DNA from: Lachnospiraceae bacterium UBA7589
GTDB lineage: Bacteria; Bacillota; Clostridia; Lachnospirales; Lachnospiraceae
Direction of reading: 5' to 3'
NCBI GenBank assembly: GCA_002476495.1
Contig: DLKL01000039.1
Coordinates: 1-34,149, forward strand
Length of the DNA: 34,149 bases
A program made the position numbers and the translations under genes. The notes under the pieces were generated by a model. That model was not told where the DNA came from and did no database searches. It saw only the letters and a list, made by a program, of their open reading frames with translations. Within the stretch, counting starts at the first letter, position 1; every line of letters starts with the position of its first letter. Of this stretch, positions 1 to 8,434 are shown piece after piece.

Positions 1-25
1 GGATAACGGTTAAGGGATGTTTATT

Positions 26-39
26 CGAATATTTGTTCG
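26..39. promoter_or_regulatory. LexA box 1 (SOS operator), upstream of -35
   Basis: The 14-mer CGAATATTTGTTCG matches the Firmicute LexA operator CGAAC-N4-GTTCG at 9 of 10 half-site bases. It lies just upstream of the -35 hexamer of the SOS promoter. It could also cover a divergent promoter reading left out of the window, where lexA often lies opposite yneA; that gene is not in view. Confidence 0.75.
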
Positions 40-47
40 AAAAACTA

Positions 48-76
48 TTGACAACAGAACAGATGTACGATATACT
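48..76 (+). promoter_or_regulatory. SigA promoter of the LysM/YneA-like gene
   Basis: TTGACA (48-53) and TATACT (71-76) are separated by 17 bp, a near-consensus SigA promoter. The spacer holds one LexA box. A second box lies upstream of the -35, and a third lies beyond the expected start site. The promoter should be strong when LexA is cleaved and shut otherwise. Confidence 0.9.
56..69. promoter_or_regulatory. LexA box 2, inside the promoter spacer
   Basis: AGAACAGATGTACG carries half-sites GAAC and GTaCG around a 4-bp spacer. It fits between the -35 and -10 hexamers, so bound LexA would directly block RNA polymerase. It is the most degenerate of the three boxes. Confidence 0.7.
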
Positions 77-90
77 ACAAATACAGTAAA

Positions 91-104
91 CGAACATCTG
101 TTCT
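91..104. promoter_or_regulatory. LexA box 3, downstream of the predicted start site
   Basis: CGAACATCTGTTCT is an almost perfect LexA operator. It lies about 15 bp after the -10 and just before the ribosome binding site AGGAGG at 112-117. The centres of the three boxes are 30 and 35 bp apart. Confidence 0.9.
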
Positions 105-125
105 TATGATTAGGAGGATATACAC

Positions 126-449
126 ATGAAATCTAATGAATTATTTACTTTTATTCACAAGCATTATAAGTCTGTAATAATCGGACTTTCAATATTGCTT
201 ATAGCATCTATTATTATTTTGGGTGGTAATTCTGACAAGGTAGATGCATCTACCCATAACCAGAAGTATTTTATGTGTGTAGAGATAGAAGAGGGAGATA
301 CCTTATGGTCTATAGCTAATCAATACATTTCTGAAGAATACGAATCAGTTAATGACTATATTGATGAGATTAAAAGCATTAATAATCTTACTTCTGATAA
401 GATATATAAAAGTGCAACACTTATTGTTCCATATTATGCCGCACCATAA
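126..449 (+). CDS. yneA: LysM-domain membrane protein, YneA-like SOS cell-division inhibitor
   Basis: A 107-residue protein with a short basic N-terminus, one membrane segment (about residues 16-33) and a C-terminal LysM domain (about 51-103). The LysM domain includes the motif EEGDTLWSIANQY. This is the architecture and size of Bacillus subtilis YneA, which delays septation during DNA damage and needs its transmembrane and LysM parts. The near-ideal AGGAGG sits 8 bp before the ATG. Three LexA boxes in the promoter support an SOS role. In B. subtilis yneA is followed by yneB and ynzC; here a terminator follows, and a ynzC-family gene (DUF896) lies about 31 kb away on the other strand. Sequence identity to YneA is expected to be weak, so the name rests on architecture and regulation. 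Confidence 0.82.
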   Translation: MKSNELFTFIHKHYKSVIIGLSILLIASIIILGGNSDKVDASTHNQKYFMCVEIEEGDTLWSIANQYISEEYESVNDYIDEIKSINNLTSDKIYKSATLIVPYYAAP

Positions 450-530
450 AACGTTATATGAACAGAAAGCAAGTAAGCCTTAGCTTTTTCATTTCACTTT
501 ATTTTATAATTAATATTCTGCTTTTAAAGT

Positions 531-576
531 GGTGTTGCTTTAGCGATTTAAAATCGTTGAGGCGATACCCTTTTTT
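531..576 (+). terminator. Strong intrinsic terminator after the SOS gene
   Basis: Bases 531-548 can pair with 552-569 as an uninterrupted 18-bp RNA stem around a TAA loop, followed by six T at 571-576. Five of the pairs are G-U in the + strand transcript and would be A-C mismatches on the other strand, so it works for rightward transcription only. It separates the SOS gene from miaB. Confidence 0.88.
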
Positions 577-587
577 CGTTTTGTAAT

Positions 588-629
588 TAATTGTTTGGTT
601 ACTTGTTACATCATAGTTTCAAACAATTA
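588..629. repeat. 10-bp perfect inverted repeat between terminator and miaB promoter
   Basis: TAATTGTTTG (588-597) is repeated in inverse orientation as CAAACAATTA (620-629) around a 22-nt centre. No T-run follows it on either strand. It lies upstream of the miaB -35, so it is not in the miaB leader and could be an operator. The DNA is very AT-rich, so a chance match is possible. Confidence 0.35.
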
Positions 630-648
630 TAAAGAATGATTTAAAATC

Positions 649-676
649 TTGAAAATCAAAATATGTATGATATAAT
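649..676 (+). promoter_or_regulatory. SigA promoter for miaB and the downstream run
   Basis: TTGAAA (649-654) and TATAAT (671-676) are 16 bp apart, with an extended -10 TG at 668-669. The promoter lies after the terminator and about 37 bp before the miaB start. I see no other comparably good promoter until 26452, so it may serve many of the genes in between. Confidence 0.75.
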
Positions 677-713
677 TAAATGTTGAATTTTACAAACCAG
701 AAAGGATTTAAAT

Positions 714-2171
714 ATGGATAATTATGTCATACCCCTTATGGAGCCTGACAGACAACACTTTTTTATGAATCGTTGCAAGGAGCTTATATATGAAAGGCAA
801 AGGAAAATTAACCGTCCTCTTACCTATTGTGTAACTACCTTTGGATGTCAGATGAACGCTCACGACTCAGAAAAACTGAAGGGTATTTTAGAAGCAATCG
901 GATACGAAGAAGCGGAAGATGAGCATGCGGATTTTGTTATATACAATACCTGCACCGTAAGAGAAAATGCAAATCAGAAATTGTATGGTCATTTGGGACT
1001 TTTGAAAAATCTGAAAAAGACGCAAAATCCCGGCATGATAATTGCTTTATGTGGGTGTATGATGCAGGAAAAACATGTGATATCCACAATACGGGAAAAA
1101 TACACCTTCGTAGATATAGTTTTTGGAACCCACAATATCTACAAATTTGCAGAATACATTTATCGCAATCTTACTGAAAAAACGCAGATCGTAGAAATAT
1201 TGGATAAAAGTCAGGGTACGCTGGAGGAACTTCCACAAAAAATGAAATACTCTTTCAAATCCGGTGTAAATATTATGTACGGCTGTAACAATTTTTGCAG
1301 CTATTGTATAGTTCCCTATGTCCGTGGAAGGGAACAAAGCAGACCGTCATATGATATATTGAAGGAAATAGAATCACTTTCCCAAAGAGGAGTAAAGGAA
1401 GTTATGCTCCTTGGACAAAATGTTAATTCATATGGTAAAATATATGACTATCAGGATGGAAAGATTGTTCCTATGCCTCATAAGGAGGAGCTTACTTTCC
1501 CTGAATTGCTAAAAGCTGTATGCAAAATTGACGGTATTTTACGTGTACGATTTATGACAAGTCACCCAAAGGATCTGTCCGATGAATTAATCCGGGTTAT
1601 GGCATCTGAAAAGAAGGTATGCAAGCATTTACACCTGCCTGTGCAATCCGGCTCAACTAATATACTTAAACAAATGAACCGGCATTACACAAAGGAGGAT
1701 TACCTTGAGCTTGTCACAAAAATACGAAATGCAATGCCTGATATATCACTTACTACAGACATAATAGTAGGATTTCCCGGAGAAACAGAGGAGGATTTCC
1801 TGGAAACTCTTGATATTGTGCGAAGAGTTAAATATGATCAGGCCTTTACATTTATATATTCTAAGAGAACAGGTACACCTGCCGCTGAGTACCGCAATCA
1901 GGTAGAAGAGAATGTAGTTAAGGATAGGTTTAACCGGCTTCTTAAGCTGGTAAATGAAATATCAACCGAAAGAATACAAAGATATATGGGGAAAACAAAA
2001 GAGGTATTGGTTGAAGAAATAAACCGCCAGGATGGTGAGCTTGTAACAGGAAGGACAGAAGAAAATATTACTGTTCACTTTAAAGGGGATAAAAAGCTTA
2101 TAGGGGAAACCGTTATGGTAAAATTAATGGAATGCAGGGGATTTTATTACATAGGTGAAAGGACATACTAA
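714..2171 (+). CDS. miaB: tRNA-2-methylthio-N6-dimethylallyladenosine synthase MiaB
   Basis: A radical-SAM methylthiotransferase that adds a methylthio group to i6A37 of tRNAs, using two 4Fe-4S clusters. The N-terminal UPF0004 domain supplies C45 (TFGCQMN), C80 (NTCTVRENA) and C115 (CGCMMQ). The radical SAM triad is C191-x3-C195-x2-C198 in YGCNNFCSYCIVPYVRG. A TRAM domain closes the protein (about residues 415-480). At 485 residues it has the usual clostridial length, with an N-terminal extension of about 35 residues before the first domain. AGAAAGG precedes the ATG. Its substrate is made by MiaA, encoded downstream at 8435. It is the first gene after the promoter at 649-676. Confidence 0.96.
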   Translation: MDNYVIPLMEPDRQHFFMNRCKELIYERQRKINRPLTYCVTTFGCQMNAHDSEKLKGILEAIGYEEAEDEHADFVIYNTCTVRENANQKLYGHLGLLKNLKKTQNPGMIIALCGCMMQEKHVISTIREKYTFVDIVFGTHNIYKFAEYIYRNLTEKTQIVEILDKSQGTLEELPQKMKYSFKSGVNIMYGCNNFCSYCIVPYVRGREQSRPSYDILKEIESLSQRGVKEVMLLGQNVNSYGKIYDYQDGKIVPMPHKEELTFPELLKAVCKIDGILRVRFMTSHPKDLSDELIRVMASEKKVCKHLHLPVQSGSTNILKQMNRHYTKEDYLELVTKIRNAMPDISLTTDIIVGFPGETEEDFLETLDIVRRVKYDQAFTFIYSKRTGTPAAEYRNQVEENVVKDRFNRLLKLVNEISTERIQRYMGKTKEVLVEEINRQDGELVTGRTEENITVHFKGDKKLIGETVMVKLMECRGFYYIGERTY

Positions 2172-2173
2172 TT

Positions 2174-3826
2174 ATGAATAAGCTTAAGCCAAAATTTTTC
2201 TCAGTCATGAAAAACTATTCAGGAAGTCAGTTTGTTAAAGATTTTATAGCAGGAATTATTGTTGCAATTATTGCATTGCCTCTTTCCATAGCTTTGGCAA
2301 TTGCATCCGGTGTCAGTCCTGAACAGGGATTGTATACTGCCATTTTTGCCGGTTTTTTTATATCTCTCCTTGGAGGAAGCCGGGTTCAGATTGGTGGACC
2401 TACAGCAGCCTTTGTTGTGATCATATATGGCATAGTAACAAAATATGGTATGACAGGACTTACGATAGCTACTCTGATGGCAGGTGTTATTCTTATCATT
2501 ATGGGACTGCTTCGGTTTGGAAGCCTTATAAAATATATCCCATATACTATAACAACCGGCTTTACTGCCGGTGTGGCAATAGGAATTTTTGCAGGACAGA
2601 TTAAGGATTTCCTGGGTCTTGATATGGGGGCTGTGCCATCAGAATTTATAGAAAAAATGCAAGCTTATGGCAGGCACATTACATCTGTTGACAGGGATAC
2701 TCTTATAATAGGATGTATTTCCCTGGGTATACTCATAATTATGCCTTTCATCTCAAAGGTAATACCGGGTTCGCTTGTAGCCATAATTATTGCAACCCTG
2801 TTAGTAAAATTTACACCTCTGGATACTGCTACAATAGGAAGTGTTTATGGTGAATTATCATCAGACATTCCGACACCTTCAATACCCGGTGTCAGTTTTT
2901 CGATGATAAGGGAGCTTTTGCCAAGTGCATTTACAATAGCCATTCTCGCAGGTATAGAATCTTTGTTATCCTGTGTTGTATCAGATGCCATGATAAACAG
3001 CAGACACAGATCCAATATGGAGCTTATAGGACAGGGTGTAGGCAATATAGCTTCCGGCCTTTTCGGAGGCATACCCGCAACAGGAGCAATCGCAAGAACT
3101 GCTGCTAATGTAAAAAACGGTGGACGTACACCTGTTGCCGGCATGGTGCATGCCCTTACGCTTTTACTTATATTAAAGGTAGCTATGCCTCTGGCTGCAC
3201 TTATACCTATGACAACTCTGGCTGCCATATTAATAATGGTTGCATATAATATGTCAGGCTGGAAGGAATTTATTGACCTTTGCAGACACGCGCCAAAAAG
3301 CGACGTGTGTGTCCTCCTTGTAACCTTTTTGCTTACAGTAATTTTTGATCTTGTAGTTGCAATAGAGGTTGGAATTGTTCTGGCATCATTACTCTTTATT
3401 AAGAGAATGTCAGATGTTTCAAGTGTCAGAGGATGGACATATATAAACGGATATGACGACAGTGTTGAAAACGATCCCATGCATATATGCTTAAAAGAGG
3501 TTCCTGAGCACACACTGGTTTACGAAATTGACGGACCTATGTTCTTTGGTGCTGCAGATAACCTGTTAAATATAACCGTAGATGACGATATCAGAGTGCT
3601 TATTCTCAGAATGAGAAGTGTTCCGGCAATGGATATAACAGCCCTTCATTCTCTTCAAAAAATATATAATATATGTCAGGATAAAAATGTAACCTTAATT
3701 CTTTCCCATGTTTTGGATCAGCCTAAGCACATGATGGAAAAAGCAGGCTTTGTGGATATGGTCGGTGAAGTTAATTTCAGGGAAAATATAGATGCAGCTC
3801 TGGAAAGAGCAGCAGAAATAGTGTAA
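2174..3826 (+). CDS. SulP-family anion transporter with STAS domain
   Basis: A polytopic membrane protein of the SulP/SLC26 family, which moves sulfate, bicarbonate or other anions. About residues 1-430 form the hydrophobic core, with the family signature GGPTAAFVVIIYG near residue 75 and a conserved stretch GIPATGAIARTAANVKNGG. A C-terminal STAS domain (about 450-548) contains the typical RSVPAMDITALHSL loop. The ATG lies 2 bp after the miaB stop, with GAAAGGA inside the end of miaB as ribosome binding site, so the two are probably co-translated. The substrate cannot be read from the sequence. A transporter between miaB and mutS is unexpected, since those two are often adjacent. Confidence 0.92.
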   Translation: MNKLKPKFFSVMKNYSGSQFVKDFIAGIIVAIIALPLSIALAIASGVSPEQGLYTAIFAGFFISLLGGSRVQIGGPTAAFVVIIYGIVTKYGMTGLTIATLMAGVILIIMGLLRFGSLIKYIPYTITTGFTAGVAIGIFAGQIKDFLGLDMGAVPSEFIEKMQAYGRHITSVDRDTLIIGCISLGILIIMPFISKVIPGSLVAIIIATLLVKFTPLDTATIGSVYGELSSDIPTPSIPGVSFSMIRELLPSAFTIAILAGIESLLSCVVSDAMINSRHRSNMELIGQGVGNIASGLFGGIPATGAIARTAANVKNGGRTPVAGMVHALTLLLILKVAMPLAALIPMTTLAAILIMVAYNMSGWKEFIDLCRHAPKSDVCVLLVTFLLTVIFDLVVAIEVGIVLASLLFIKRMSDVSSVRGWTYINGYDDSVENDPMHICLKEVPEHTLVYEIDGPMFFGAADNLLNITVDDDIRVLILRMRSVPAMDITALHSLQKIYNICQDKNVTLILSHVLDQPKHMMEKAGFVDMVGEVNFRENIDAALERAAEIV

Positions 3827-3861
3827 ATTGTAATATACATAGATATTTATGAGGTGATAAC

Positions 3862-6483
3862 GTGGCAAAGCTTTCTCCTATGATGGAACAATATGTGGCT
3901 ACAAAAGAAAAATATAAGGATTGTATTCTATTTTACCGTTTAGGTGATTTTTATGAAATGTTTTTTGAGGATGCCATACTGGCATCAAAGGAGCTTGAAA
4001 TCACTCTTACAGGTAAAGAATGTGGTTTGGATGAGCGTGCACCTATGTGTGGTGTTCCCTATCATGCTGCAGATATATATATTAACAGGCTCATTGAAAA
4101 GGGGTATAAAGTAGCCATAGGAGAGCAGGTTGAAGATCCGAAGCTTGCCAAAGGCCTTGTCAAACGTGAGGTTGTAAGAATAATAACTCCCGGGACAAAT
4201 ATGTCTGCCGAAATATTAGATGACAGTAAGAATAACTATCTTATGAGCCTGTCATACTATAATAACAAATTTGGTGTTGCTGTATGTGATATTTCCACCG
4301 GCATATTTAAAGCCTGCCATATTGCATCTAATGATAAGGTGATTGATGAAATTAACAAATACCAGCCCTCAGAGATAATATATTCTGACATGTTTTCAAA
4401 ATCAGGGGTGGATATCAGCCAATGTGTGGACAAGCTTAAAATATCAGCAAGTATTGCTCCTGAGCACTACTATGATTTCGATACCTGCACAGAAACAATA
4501 AAAAGACATTTCAGGGTTTCAAGTACAGAAGGACTCGGTTTCAAGGATTTTCCTGAAACACTCCTGGCTGTTGGAGCTATTCTTTCATATCTTTTTGATA
4601 CACAGATGAATAATCTTAATCATATTAATCACATTGAAGTCTATTCTGTAGATGAATATATGATTATAGATTCATCTACAAGACGCAACCTTGAGCTTAC
4701 CGAAACCATGAGAGATAAAGAAAAAAAAGGATCTTTGCTGTGGGTTCTTGATAAAACAAAAACTGCCATGGGTGCAAGAAAACTCAGGGAATATGTTGAA
4801 CAGCCATTGATGAATCAATCAATGATAGAGGACAGACTAAATTCTATAGAAACACTAAATAATTCAATTATTACAAGGGAGGAGCTGCGGGAATACCTGA
4901 ACTCCATATATGATTTGGAACGCCTTATGACCAGAATTTCATTAAAAACCGCTAATCCAAGGGATCTTCTGGCATTTAAACATTCCATACAGTATCTGCC
5001 ATATATAAACAATCTTTTAAATGAACTTGATGCTCCAAGATTCAAGGACATACATGCAGATTTTGATGAATTGGCAGACCTTTATCAGCTGTTGGAGGCT
5101 TCAATTAACGAAGAACCGCCAATAACAATAAAAGAAGGAGGAATATTCAAAGAGGGTTATCTCGAAGAAATAGACCGGCTTAAAAATGCAAAAAGTGAAT
5201 GTAAAAATTGGATTGCTGAGCTTGAAGCGAAAGAAAGAGAAGCAACCGGAATAAAAAACCTCAAAATAAAATATAACAAGGTTTTTGACTATTATTTTGA
5301 GGTTACAAACTCGTTTAAGAATATGGTGCCTGATTATTTCATAAGGAAACAGACTCTTGCCAATGCAGAAAGATATACAACCAGTGAATTAAATGAGCTT
5401 TCAGGAACAATACTTGGTGCAGAAGACAAGCTTTTTGCTCTGGAATACGAAACCTATGTCAGGCTCAGGGACACAATAGGAAGTTCTCTTACCAGAGTCC
5501 AGAAAATGGCTCATTACATTGCTGAAATAGATGCTCTTGCCTCTCTTTCATATGTTGCGGTCAAAAACAATTTCACCCGCCCTCACATTAATCAGGAAGG
5601 TATAATTGATATAAGGGACGGCAGACACCCTGTTGTTGAAAAAATGCTGGGCAGCCAAAGCTTTATTGCCAACGATACATATTTGAACAATCAGGAAAGT
5701 CGTATTTCGATAATAACAGGTCCTAATATGGCAGGAAAATCAACTTATATGAGACAGACAGCCCTGATTGTCCTCATGGCACAGATTGGGTCTTTTGTTC
5801 CTGCATCATATGCGAATATAGGTATATGTGACCGTATATTTACAAGAGTTGGTGCTTCTGACGATCTTGCATCCGGTCAGTCCACATTTATGATAGAAAT
5901 GAACGAGGTAGCCAACATACTAAGAAATGCCACCTCTTTAAGCCTTATCATTCTTGATGAAATAGGCAGGGGTACATCTACATTTGACGGACTTTCCATT
6001 GCCTGGGCTGTGGTGGAGTATATAGCTGACAAGGATATAATAGGAGCAAAAACCCTTTTTGCCACCCACTATCATGAGCTTACCGAGCTGGAGGGTAAGC
6101 TTTCATCTGTGAATAACTATTGTATCGCCATAAAAGAGGATGGAGATAATATTGTATTTTTAAGAAAAATAATTAAAGGGGGAGCTGACAGGAGCTATGG
6201 AATCCAGGTTGCCAGACTGGCAGGAGTCCCTGAGCAGGTTTTGACCCGTGCAAGAGAAATATGTAACCAGCTGGTTGATTCAGATATTGCTTCCAAGGCT
6301 AAAAATATATCCGTCAGTCATAGTCCTGTGCAAAAGGACAATTCCTATGAACAGCTTTCAATATTCCAGACTCCTGTTGAAATGTCTGTTGCAAACGAAC
6401 TAAAAACCATTGATCTGGATAATATGACTCCTCTTAAGGCCATGCTGTATTTACATGAGTTGCAAGACAGGTTGAAAGGATAG
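3862..6483 (+). CDS. mutS: DNA mismatch repair protein MutS
   Basis: Recognises mismatches and small loops and recruits MutL. The mismatch-wedging motif F30-Y31-E32 is intact (LGDFYEMF). The ATPase has Walker A GPNMAGKST at 620-628, Walker B ILDEIGRGTSTFDG with D699/E700, and the FATHYHEL switch. Near the C-terminus QLSIF is a sliding-clamp binding motif. The length of 873 residues is normal for MutS1. Translation starts at GTG, 4 bp after GAGGTGA; the sequence after it (MAKLSPMMEQY) is the standard MutS beginning. The mutL gene starts 3 bp after its stop codon. Confidence 0.97.
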   Translation: MAKLSPMMEQYVATKEKYKDCILFYRLGDFYEMFFEDAILASKELEITLTGKECGLDERAPMCGVPYHAADIYINRLIEKGYKVAIGEQVEDPKLAKGLVKREVVRIITPGTNMSAEILDDSKNNYLMSLSYYNNKFGVAVCDISTGIFKACHIASNDKVIDEINKYQPSEIIYSDMFSKSGVDISQCVDKLKISASIAPEHYYDFDTCTETIKRHFRVSSTEGLGFKDFPETLLAVGAILSYLFDTQMNNLNHINHIEVYSVDEYMIIDSSTRRNLELTETMRDKEKKGSLLWVLDKTKTAMGARKLREYVEQPLMNQSMIEDRLNSIETLNNSIITREELREYLNSIYDLERLMTRISLKTANPRDLLAFKHSIQYLPYINNLLNELDAPRFKDIHADFDELADLYQLLEASINEEPPITIKEGGIFKEGYLEEIDRLKNAKSECKNWIAELEAKEREATGIKNLKIKYNKVFDYYFEVTNSFKNMVPDYFIRKQTLANAERYTTSELNELSGTILGAEDKLFALEYETYVRLRDTIGSSLTRVQKMAHYIAEIDALASLSYVAVKNNFTRPHINQEGIIDIRDGRHPVVEKMLGSQSFIANDTYLNNQESRISIITGPNMAGKSTYMRQTALIVLMAQIGSFVPASYANIGICDRIFTRVGASDDLASGQSTFMIEMNEVANILRNATSLSLIILDEIGRGTSTFDGLSIAWAVVEYIADKDIIGAKTLFATHYHELTELEGKLSSVNNYCIAIKEDGDNIVFLRKIIKGGADRSYGIQVARLAGVPEQVLTRAREICNQLVDSDIASKAKNISVSHSPVQKDNSYEQLSIFQTPVEMSVANELKTIDLDNMTPLKAMLYLHELQDRLKG

Positions 6484-6486
6484 TAT

Positions 6487-8421
6487 ATGATTAAATTATT
6501 AGACAAAGCCACAATAGATAAAATTGCTGCCGGTGAAGTAATTGAAAGACCGTTTTCAGTAGTAAAAGAGCTTTTGGAAAATTCCATAGATGCAGGTTCA
6601 ACCTCCGTAACAATAGAAATTAAGGATGGAGGCTTAAGCTTTATCAGAGTAACCGATAACGGAAGTGGTATACCGAAAGACCAGGTGCGTACTGCCTATA
6701 TGAGACATGCAACAAGTAAAATAGACAGTGCAGAGGATTTATCAAAAATCATATCCCTTGGTTTCAGAGGAGAGGCTCTGTCTACAATAGCAGCGGTATC
6801 CCAGACCGAAATGATTACAAAAACCCCGGATGAGCTTACAGGCATAAAATATACAATACATGGCGGTACTGAAATAGAGTTTTTGGAGGTGGGAGTTCCT
6901 GATGGTACTACAATTATTGTAAGAAATCTGTTTTTTAATACTCCCGCAAGAAAAAAGTTTCTTAAAACCCCTTTGACAGAGGGCTCTTATATTCAGGACC
7001 TGGTGTTGAAAATTGCCCTTTCCCATCCGGAAATTTCCATAAGGCTTATTTCAAACGGTCAGACGAAGCTTGAAACTCCTGGTAACGGGAAGGTTAAGGA
7101 TGCCATTTACCAGCTGTTTGGAAGGGACATAACATCAAATCTTATAGAAATCCAATACAAAGGGGATAATATAAAAATATCCGGATATATTGGCAAGCCA
7201 TTTATTTCCCGTGGAAACAGAGGGATGGAAAACTATTTTATAAATCGCAGATATATAAAAAGCAATATCGTGAACAGAGCTATAGAGGAGGGATATAGAA
7301 CCTTTGTGATGCAGCACAAATTTCCTTTCACCGTACTTTATATTGAGCTTGACACTGAATGCGTGGATGTAAATGTACATCCTACAAAAATGGAATTTAA
7401 ATATAATAATGAGAAGGAGCTTTTTGAAACTATAACTACAATAATAAAAAATGCCCTTACCCATAAAGAAATAATTCCAAAGGAAACAGAACATGATAAA
7501 AATGATCCGAAGAATGCATCTGATATAAAACCGGCTGAGCCTTTTGAAGAAAAGAGAAAAACCAGTGGCGTTCCAAAGCCTAATTATTTATCAGAAAAAT
7601 ACAGCAAATCATACAGTATTCTTGACTCACTTAACAGCCACTCTACATCCGGACAGGTCAAAAGTAACGATATAGATTATAACAGCACAGATACTGTGTA
7701 CAATATCAATCCGGCAATGCAAATGGTTGTCAAAGAAGAAACAGCACCTTATGCTGCTTCCGGCATTCCAAGAGTTGAAAGTAGTTATAAGCCCAATATT
7801 CAGGCATCCATGTTTGAGGACGATTTTCTTACAAGCAGCGCCAGGAAAAGTCACAGACTCATAGGTCAGGTTTTTGACACATACTGGCTTATACAATACG
7901 AAAATAATCTGTATATCATGGATCAGCATGCTGCACATGAAAAGGTGAAATATGAAGAATTAATGAGGAATTTTAACAATAAACAGATTTTTTCCCAGCA
8001 GCTTATGCCTCCTATGGTTATAACCGTATCATATAATGAACGTGAAGCTATTTTACAAAATTTTGACCTTTTTATGAAAACAGGTTACGATATAGAAGAA
8101 TTCGGTGGAAATGAATTTAAAATTAATGCTGTACCAAGCAATCTCTATGGATTACACGGCAGGGAAATGTTTATGGAATTTGTTGGTTCTCTTATTAATA
8201 ATTCAGGCTATATGTCTAATGAGATTTTTATAAAAAAGCTTTCTACCATGGCATGTAAGTCAGCCATAAAGGGAAATACAAAAATTTCACCTGCAGAGGC
8301 AGATGCATTAATTGACCAGTTGCTTAAACTGGATAATCCATATACCTGTCCTCACGGAAGACCTACAATTATATCCATAAGCGAAGAAATGCTGGAAAAA
8401 AAGTTTAAACGTATAGTATAA
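6487..8421 (+). CDS. mutL: DNA mismatch repair endonuclease MutL
   Basis: A GHKL ATPase that couples MutS to strand removal. N-terminal motifs are ENSIDAG (31-37), DNGSG (57-61) and LGFRGEALST (91-100). A low-complexity linker (about 330-430) joins it to the C-terminal dimerisation and nuclease domain. The metal-binding endonuclease motif DQHA-x2-E-x4-E starts at residue 479 (DQHAAHEKVKYEE). ACKSAIKGN and CPHGRP (from residue 621) are also intact, as is the terminal FKRIV. The organism should therefore use nicking MutL rather than MutH. The gene is tightly coupled to mutS and lies 13 bp before miaA. Confidence 0.97.
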   Translation: MIKLLDKATIDKIAAGEVIERPFSVVKELLENSIDAGSTSVTIEIKDGGLSFIRVTDNGSGIPKDQVRTAYMRHATSKIDSAEDLSKIISLGFRGEALSTIAAVSQTEMITKTPDELTGIKYTIHGGTEIEFLEVGVPDGTTIIVRNLFFNTPARKKFLKTPLTEGSYIQDLVLKIALSHPEISIRLISNGQTKLETPGNGKVKDAIYQLFGRDITSNLIEIQYKGDNIKISGYIGKPFISRGNRGMENYFINRRYIKSNIVNRAIEEGYRTFVMQHKFPFTVLYIELDTECVDVNVHPTKMEFKYNNEKELFETITTIIKNALTHKEIIPKETEHDKNDPKNASDIKPAEPFEEKRKTSGVPKPNYLSEKYSKSYSILDSLNSHSTSGQVKSNDIDYNSTDTVYNINPAMQMVVKEETAPYAASGIPRVESSYKPNIQASMFEDDFLTSSARKSHRLIGQVFDTYWLIQYENNLYIMDQHAAHEKVKYEELMRNFNNKQIFSQQLMPPMVITVSYNEREAILQNFDLFMKTGYDIEEFGGNEFKINAVPSNLYGLHGREMFMEFVGSLINNSGYMSNEIFIKKLSTMACKSAIKGNTKISPAEADALIDQLLKLDNPYTCPHGRPTIISISEEMLEKKFKRIV

Positions 8422-8434
8422 CCGGGAGTATATC

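Noticed and set aside
26..54. Possible divergent promoter on the minus strand (TTGTCA at 54-49, TATTCG at 31-26, 17-bp spacing)
   Set aside because: The -10 matches only three of six consensus bases and no gene start is visible to the left within the window.
1047..1337. Antisense open frames inside miaB and similar ones throughout the window (for example 2845-3513, 23052-23525)
   Set aside because: They lack ribosome binding sites and family motifs and lie opposite well-conserved genes, so they are shadows.
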